Below are positions 15,574 to 20,279 of a stretch of DNA of 20,279 nt, piece by piece. The stretch is from JBCCMQ01 sp039179985 (GTDB taxonomy: Bacteria > Pseudomonadota > Alphaproteobacteria > Rhodobacterales > Rhodobacteraceae), in contig JBCDED010000072.1 of NCBI GenBank assembly GCA_039179985.1, forward strand, positions 1 to 20,279. Reading direction: 5' to 3'. The position numbers and the translations under genes are program-made. Position 1 is the stretch's first letter. The number at the start of each line of letters is the position of its first letter. Under the pieces are notes generated by a model. That model was not told where the DNA came from. It ran no database searches and saw only the letters and a list, made by a program, of their open reading frames with translations.

Positions 15574-16989
15574 ACGTCTCGCGGGACGAAATACTGGAAC
15601 AGCGGATCGATTCCGCTGATTGCTCCGGATCTTCTGGGCGACATCATCTCGACCGCGTCAGATATCGCCGTTGTGGTATCGGATGAGGGCGCTGTCCTGT
15701 CTGTCCTGATCAACCCCAATCATCGCACGTTTGGAAAGCTCGACCACTGGGAAGGCCAGAACATCCGGGATTTCCTGACCAGTGAAAGCGTTCCGAAACT
15801 CGACAGCAAACTGACCGCCTTCCAGGACGGGACAGACAACGGACGCGCGGTCGAATTGAACCATTCGGACAACGCGACCTGGGAATTCCCCATCCGCTAT
15901 TCGTTCCACCGGATCGGACCGGACGGGGCGCTTTTGATGCTGGGGCGTGACCTACGCCCGATCGCCGAGATGCAGCAGCAGCTCGTGAAGGCGCAACTCG
16001 CGCTGGAGCGCGACTATGAACAGCAGCGCGAGACCGACACGCGGTTCCGCGTCCTCATGGAAGCGACGCGCGACGCTATTGTGTACGTCTCCGAGAAAGC
16101 CGGGCGCATCACGGACCTCAACAGCCAGGCTTGCGCCCTTCTTGGTGGCACGCGGGAAGAGCTGATCGGCGCGGCTTTCGCGCAGGAATTCGATGGCCGC
16201 CGCCGGGGCGAGTTCATCGAAAGCCTGAAGGGTGCAGCCGCCGCCGGATCCGGCACCGGCGCTGATCTGGTGGCGCGGCGGTCGCGCAAGCGTCTGTCTT
16301 TGAAGCCCAGCCTTTTCCGAGCCGCGGGCGAGCGGTATCTGATGTGCCGGCTCGAAACATCCGAGCAGGGTTCCGATGTCTCGGACGAACTGTCGCTCAA
16401 CCTTCAGGACCTCTACGAACACGGAATCGACGCTGTGGTCTTTACGGACACCGACGGTCTGATCCGTGGCGCCAACGAGAGCTTCCTAGACCTTGTGGAT
16501 GCGGCGCAGCCGAGTGTTGTCACAGGCCGTCCGCTATCCGAATATCTGATCCGCGGCGGCGTCGACATGAAAGTGCTGGTCGAGAACGCGGTTCGAACCG
16601 GCCAGATGCGCCTCTACGCTACAAAACTCACCAGCGAGTTCGGCACCGAGGTGTCGGTGGAGATCTCCGCCAGCTACCTCAAGGACCGTCCCGTGCCGCT
16701 GGTCGCCTTCGTGATCCGCGATGCCAGCCGGGCCGAGGCCGCGCGGTCTGCCTCGCTGACCGTCAGCGATGGACCCGGGCGCAGCGTGATGGAACTGGTG
16801 GGCTCTGCAACCCTCAAGGACATCGTCGCGGAAACCACGGATGTGGTCGAACGCATGTGCATCGAAACCGCAGTGGACCTGACTCGCAACAACCGCGTGG
16901 CCGCCGCCGAAATGCTGGGCTTGTCCCGTCAGAGCCTCTACGTGAAGCTCAGAAAATACGGGCTGCTCGCCCGCGACGGCGACAACTGA
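15571..16989 (+). CDS. ppsR: PpsR/CrtJ, redox- and light-responsive repressor of photosynthesis genes
   Basis: PpsR binds TGT-N12-ACA palindromes and represses bch, crt and puc genes under aerobic conditions. The 472 residues (464 in Rhodobacter sphaeroides) show an N-terminal PAS-like domain (about 18-130), a glutamine-containing helical linker (about 130-155, MQQQLVKAQLALERDYEQQRE), PAS1 (about 157-265), PAS2 (about 280-395) and a Fis-type helix-turn-helix (about 430-468, NNRVAAAEMLGLSRQSLYVKL). Two cysteines, C259 (YLMCRLE) and C430 (ERMCIETAVDL), are 171 residues apart, as are C249 and C420 of CrtJ, so the redox-sensing pair appears to be kept. A third cysteine is at 188. The start is GTG with GGAG upstream. 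Its own target sites flank the gene on both sides. Confidence 0.97.
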   Translation: MTSRGTKYWNSGSIPLIAPDLLGDIISTASDIAVVVSDEGAVLSVLINPNHRTFGKLDHWEGQNIRDFLTSESVPKLDSKLTAFQDGTDNGRAVELNHSDNATWEFPIRYSFHRIGPDGALLMLGRDLRPIAEMQQQLVKAQLALERDYEQQRETDTRFRVLMEATRDAIVYVSEKAGRITDLNSQACALLGGTREELIGAAFAQEFDGRRRGEFIESLKGAAAAGSGTGADLVARRSRKRLSLKPSLFRAAGERYLMCRLETSEQGSDVSDELSLNLQDLYEHGIDAVVFTDTDGLIRGANESFLDLVDAAQPSVVTGRPLSEYLIRGGVDMKVLVENAVRTGQMRLYATKLTSEFGTEVSVEISASYLKDRPVPLVAFVIRDASRAEAARSASLTVSDGPGRSVMELVGSATLKDIVAETTDVVERMCIETAVDLTRNNRVAAAEMLGLSRQSLYVKLRKYGLLARDGDN

Positions 16990-17068
16990 TCATCTGATCC
17001 CAAAGACTTCGCCTGAAGGCTGCTCCGTTCTGTCGCGGGCGGCCTAAAACGCTTGCGCGCACGCGATC

Positions 17069-17086
17069 TGTCGTGTTGAATTTACA
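17069..17086. promoter_or_regulatory. PpsR/CrtJ binding site 1 at bchG
   Basis: TGTCGTGTTGAATTTACA fits TGT-N12-ACA exactly and ends one base before the probable bchG ATG at 17088. It forms a pair with the site at 17093. Its position means that the bchG promoter or start region would be covered by the repressor. Confidence 0.78.
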
Positions 17087-17087
17087 C

Positions 17088-17993
17088 ATGACTGTAAGCA
17101 CAGATTTACAGATGGGGCGTTTGCCCGCGCCAGCCGCGGCGCTGGAGCTGATCAAGCCAATCACGTGGTTCCCACCCATGTGGGCCTATCTCTGCGGAAT
17201 CGTTTCCACCGGGCAGCCGATCGCCGAAAGCTGGTACCTGGTCGTGCTCGGTGTTCTGCTGGCTGGCCCCGTCGTCTGCGGGATGAGCCAGGCGGCCAAC
17301 GACTGGTGCGACCGCCACGTGGATGCCATCAACGAACCGCACCGCCCGATTCCGTCGGGTCGGATTCCCGGACGTTGGGGGCTGTGGATCGCACTGGCCA
17401 TGAGCGGGGTCGCCCTGATCCTCGGGTCATTCCTCGGGCCCTGGGGTTTTGGCGCGACTGTCCTCGGCGTTCTCGCGGCCTGGGCCTATTCTGCAGAACC
17501 GGTGCGCCTGAAACGTTCCGCGATCCTCGGCCCCGGCCTCGTGGGCCTCTGCTACGAGGGCCTGCCCTGGTTCACCGGCGCGGCGGTTCTGTCGGCGGGC
17601 GCGCCCTCCTGGCAGATCGTCACGATCGCTGCGCTTTACGCCGTTGGCGCTCACGGCATCATGACGCTGAATGATTTTAAGGCCCTCGAGGGCGACCGGG
17701 TGACCGGCGTCCGGTCGCTGCCGGTTGTGGTTGGCCCCGCCCGCGCAGCCCGCATTGCCTGCTGGGTCATGGTCGTGCCGCAGGTCGCGGTTGTTGGCCT
17801 GCTTTTCCTCTGGGATCGCCCGCTTTTCGCGCTGGCCGTTCTGACATTACTGGCGGGTCAGTTCGCCGCCATGCGCGTCTTGCTGCGGGACCCGAAGGGC
17901 CGGGCCCCCTGGTACAACGGCGCCGGTGTGTCGCTTTACGTTCTCGGTATGATGGTTGCGGCCTTCGCGCTGCGCGGCCTTCCGGGGGTGTGA
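17088..17993 (+). CDS. bchG: BchG, bacteriochlorophyll synthase (geranylgeranyl/phytyl transferase)
   Basis: BchG is a membrane prenyltransferase of the UbiA family that esterifies bacteriochlorophyllide a with geranylgeranyl diphosphate. The 301 residues carry LELIKPITWFPPMWA (19-33), the first Asp-rich motif NDWCDRHVDAINEPHRPIPS (71-90), and the second LNDFKALEGDR (194-204), with about eight or nine membrane helices. The start is uncertain: GTG at 17073, ATG at 17088 (MTVSTDL, which resembles known N-termini) or ATG at 17112. None has a good ribosome site, and two PpsR-type palindromes overlap this region. One base separates its stop from the bch2 ATG, so the following genes are co-transcribed. 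Confidence 0.96.
   Translation: MTVSTDLQMGRLPAPAAALELIKPITWFPPMWAYLCGIVSTGQPIAESWYLVVLGVLLAGPVVCGMSQAANDWCDRHVDAINEPHRPIPSGRIPGRWGLWIALAMSGVALILGSFLGPWGFGATVLGVLAAWAYSAEPVRLKRSAILGPGLVGLCYEGLPWFTGAAVLSAGAPSWQIVTIAALYAVGAHGIMTLNDFKALEGDRVTGVRSLPVVVGPARAARIACWVMVVPQVAVVGLLFLWDRPLFALAVLTLLAGQFAAMRVLLRDPKGRAPWYNGAGVSLYVLGMMVAAFALRGLPGV
17093..17110. promoter_or_regulatory. PpsR/CrtJ binding site 2 at bchG
   Basis: TGTAAGCACAGATTTACA fits TGT-N12-ACA exactly. It starts 24 bases after site 1, leaving six bases between them, and lies within the first codons of bchG if the ATG at 17088 is used, or directly before the ATG at 17112. Paired sites are the usual arrangement for cooperative PpsR/CrtJ binding. 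Confidence 0.78.
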
Positions 17994-17994
17994 C

Positions 17995-19287
17995 ATGGGG
18001 CTGACCTGGGTTCAGATCGTCCGGCTTGGCCTTGTGCAAATGGCGCTTGGCGCGATCGTGGTTCTGACAACCTCGACCCTGAACCGGCTGATGGTTGTGG
18101 AACTGGCGCTGCCCGCCAGCCTGCCGGGATTTCTGGTGGCTCTGCACTACGGCGTCCAGATCACCCGACCGACCTGGGGTTACCGCTCGGATACCGGCGG
18201 CCGCCGCACGCGCTGGATCATCGGCGGGATGGCAGCGCTTGGCGCCGGTGCGCTCCTGGCCACTGCAGCAATTCTGCTTTTCGAGATGTCTTTTTTGCTC
18301 GGGCTCTCCGTTTCGATTTTTGCCTACGCGCTGATCGGTCTGGGTGTCGGCGCCTCGGGCACCTCGCTTCTGGCCTTGCTGGCGACCGCGACCGACCCAC
18401 GGCGGCGCGCCGCCGCTGCAACGATCACCTGGCTGATGATGATCGCCGGTATCGCCGTGACCGCGGGTACCGTGGGCGCGCTGCTTGATCCCTATTCCCA
18501 TGCGCTTTTGATGCAGATCGTGACCCTCGTCACCCTTGGCGCTGTCGCCATGACGGCACTGGCGGTCTGGGGAATCGAGCGCCAGGTCGGGATGATTGCC
18601 CCGACCGAAGACGCGCCACCGCTTCTGGATGGGCTGCGTGAGATCTGGGCCGAACGCCGCGCGCGTAACTTCACGCTCTTCGTATTCCTCTCCATGGTTG
18701 CCTATTTTATGCAGGAGCTGATCCTGGAGCCCTACGCTGGTCTCGTCTTTGCCTTCACGCCAGGGCAGTCGACCTCGCTTGCCGGCGCGCAGAATGGCGG
18801 CGTCTTCCTCGGGATGGTGACGGTAGGCATTGCCGCCACTGGCCTCAAGCTTGGCTCGCTGAGGGCCTGGGTCGTGGCGGGCTGTGTGGGGTCGGCGCTT
18901 AGTCTTACCATAATCAGTGTTATGGGATCGATGGGCCCGGGGGCGCCGCTGGTCCCCGCCGTAGTCGCAATGGGCTATTTCAACGGCGTCTTTGCGGTTG
19001 CCGCCATCGGCGCGATGATGGCTGAGGCCGGACAGGGCCGCAGCGCTCGCGAAGGCACACGCATGGGTCTCTGGGGCGCCGCGCAGGCCATCGCCGCCGG
19101 ATTTGGCGGGCTCTTCGGCGCCGCCACGGTCGATCTTTTGCGCCGAATCATGACCGAGGATGCCGCCGCCTTCGCCGGCGTCTTCCTCTTTGAAGCCTTC
19201 CTCTATCTCGCCTCCGCCGGGGTTGCCCTGGCCATTATGGAGGGCAAACGCAACGCACCGTCCGGTGCCATGGTTCCGGGAGAATGA
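17995..19287 (+). CDS. bch2: PucC-like membrane protein (ORF428/Bch2 type)
   Basis: This is a 430-residue protein of the PucC/LhaA (BCD) family within the major facilitator superfamily, corresponding to ORF428, which lies between bchG and bchP in Rhodobacter. Its precise role is unproven; bacteriochlorophyll handling during antenna assembly is inferred from the family and neighbours. About twelve hydrophobic helices are visible. Hallmarks shared with LhaA include LNRLMVVEL, GYRSDTGGRRTRWI, and QELILEPYAGLVF. It lacks the long N-terminus of LhaA. The ATG at 17995 follows the bchG stop by one base and is preceded by only a weak GGGGGTG site, so translation is probably coupled. The stop is one base from the bchP ATG. 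Confidence 0.9.
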   Translation: MGLTWVQIVRLGLVQMALGAIVVLTTSTLNRLMVVELALPASLPGFLVALHYGVQITRPTWGYRSDTGGRRTRWIIGGMAALGAGALLATAAILLFEMSFLLGLSVSIFAYALIGLGVGASGTSLLALLATATDPRRRAAAATITWLMMIAGIAVTAGTVGALLDPYSHALLMQIVTLVTLGAVAMTALAVWGIERQVGMIAPTEDAPPLLDGLREIWAERRARNFTLFVFLSMVAYFMQELILEPYAGLVFAFTPGQSTSLAGAQNGGVFLGMVTVGIAATGLKLGSLRAWVVAGCVGSALSLTIISVMGSMGPGAPLVPAVVAMGYFNGVFAVAAIGAMMAEAGQGRSAREGTRMGLWGAAQAIAAGFGGLFGAATVDLLRRIMTEDAAAFAGVFLFEAFLYLASAGVALAIMEGKRNAPSGAMVPGE

Positions 19288-19288
19288 C

Positions 19289-20279
19289 ATGAGATACGAT
19301 GCCGTCGTCGTCGGGGGCGGCCCGGCCGGAGCCACAGCCGCCGAAGACCTTGTGCGCTCGGGCTACCGGGTTGCGCTGCTGGACCGGGCCGGTCGCATCA
19401 AGCCTTGCGGCGGCGCCATCCCGCCCCGCTTGATTGCCGATTTCGACATACCCGACAGCCAGATCGTCGCCAAGGTCAACACCGCGCGCATGATCTCGCC
19501 CACACAGCGGCAGGTGGACATCCCCATCGAAAACGGCTTTGTCGGCATGGTCGACCGCGAGTACTTTGACGAGTTCCTGCGCGACCGCGCCGCCAAAGCC
19601 GGGGCGACGCGCGTGACCGGAACCTTCCTGCGGATCGACCGCAACGCGGATGGTTCGTCGGTCATCTACCGAGACAAGGCCACCCGCGAAGAGCGCGCCC
19701 TGCCCGCGCGCCTGATCATCGGCGCCGATGGCGCGCGGTCGGATGTTGCCCGCGCCGAAGTGCCGGGCGGCGACAAGATCCCCTATGTCATCGCCTACCA
19801 CGAAATTATCCGCGCACCCGAGCCCACGGCGGCCTACGATCCCATGCGCTGCGACGTTGTCTATGACGGGGCGATCAGCCCGGATTTCTATGGCTGGGTC
19901 TTCCCCCACGGCGATCAGGCCAGCGTCGGCATGGGCACGGGCGTGGACGGTGTAGACCTGAAGAAAGCCACCCGCGACCTGCGCGTGGCAAGCGGGCTTG
20001 AGAACTGCGAGACGATCCGCCGCGAGGGCGCGCCGATCCCGCTGGAGCCGCTGAAGAAATGGGACAACGGGCGCGATGTGGTGCTGGCGGGCGATGCCGC
20101 CGGGGTCGTGGCGCCGTCTTCGGGTGAAGGTATCTACTACGCCATGGCCGGCGGGCGCGTGGCCGCCACGGCCGTCGCGGCGACGCTGGCGTCGGGGCGC
20201 ATCCGCGAGCTGGGGCTGGCCCGGAGGCGGTGCGGGAACGGGCACGCGACGGTCGTCAAGGGCCTGCGCGCCCGGCGGG
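19289..20279 (+). CDS. bchP: BchP, geranylgeranyl bacteriochlorophyll reductase (3' end missing)
   Basis: BchP is a flavoprotein that reduces the geranylgeranyl tail of bacteriochlorophyll to phytyl in three NADPH-dependent steps. About 330 of the expected 390 or so residues are present; the frame runs off the right end without a stop. The N-terminus MRYDAVVVGGGPAGATAAED holds the dinucleotide-binding motif (G9-G14), followed by KPCGGAIPP (39-46), and the second FAD motif GDAAGVVAPSSGEGIYYAM begins at 268. GGGAG lies seven bases before the ATG. The last twenty or so codons (from about 20220) read ARRRCGNGHATVVKGLRARR, which departs from what the family leads one to expect and may reflect poor sequence at the contig end. 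Confidence 0.95.
   Translation, partial: MRYDAVVVGGGPAGATAAEDLVRSGYRVALLDRAGRIKPCGGAIPPRLIADFDIPDSQIVAKVNTARMISPTQRQVDIPIENGFVGMVDREYFDEFLRDRAAKAGATRVTGTFLRIDRNADGSSVIYRDKATREERALPARLIIGADGARSDVARAEVPGGDKIPYVIAYHEIIRAPEPTAAYDPMRCDVVYDGAISPDFYGWVFPHGDQASVGMGTGVDGVDLKKATRDLRVASGLENCETIRREGAPIPLEPLKKWDNGRDVVLAGDAAGVVAPSSGEGIYYAMAGGRVAATAVAATLASGRIRELGLARRRCGNGHATVVKGLRARR

Noticed and set aside
17767..19335. Open frame of about 520 codons on the minus strand, antisense to bchG and bch2
   Set aside because: The product is Gly/Arg/His-rich without domains, and the plus-strand genes are clear family members with coupled starts.
1..20279. CRISPR arrays, transposases, integrases, tRNA or rRNA genes
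   Set aside because: I found no direct-repeat arrays, recognisable mobile-element proteins, tRNA-like segments or rRNA segments while reading the window.

Overview
The window is one contiguous piece of an alphaproteobacterial photosynthesis gene cluster. GC content is high, genes are tightly packed with ATGA overlaps, and the gene order (bchFNBHLM-lhaA-puhABC-bciE-acsF-puhE on one strand, ppaA-ppsR-bchG-bch2-bchP on the other) is the order known from Rhodobacteraceae. This points to a Roseobacter-group aerobic anoxygenic phototroph or a close Rhodobacter relative. The only ring-E cyclase visible is the oxygen-dependent AcsF; bchE is not present here but could lie elsewhere.

Layout. Minus strand, read from 14411 down to 56: bchF, bchN, bchB (with bchL, the dark-operative protochlorophyllide reductase), bchH (Mg-chelatase large subunit), bchL, bchM, lhaA, puhA (reaction-centre H subunit), puhB, puhC, a 98-residue BciE-like cyclase partner, acsF and puhE. 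Plus strand, from 14732 rightward: ppaA (B12-binding antirepressor), ppsR (PAS-PAS-HTH repressor), bchG (bacteriochlorophyll synthase), bch2 (PucC-like membrane protein) and bchP (geranylgeranyl reductase, cut by the right end). Together these cover Mg insertion, methylation, ring-E closure, D-ring reduction, 3-vinyl hydration and phytyl-tail attachment and reduction, plus assembly of the reaction centre and LH1.

Regulation is visible directly. The 320-base divergent region between bchF and ppaA holds three TGT-N12-ACA palindromes (one overlapping the bchF start). Two more sit 24 bp apart on the bchG start region. These are the recognition pattern of PpsR/CrtJ, the repressor encoded between them, so the cluster carries its own control circuit.

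No new system is evident; the gene content is a known arrangement. What deserves a second look is the spacing of the PpsR sites, the BciE-like protein, a GC-rich double-hairpin repeat between acsF and puhE, and signs that both ends of the sequence are unreliable: a 42-base inverted duplication at the left end and a corrupted-looking bchP frame at the right end. No tRNA, rRNA, CRISPR array, insertion sequence or integrase was seen.
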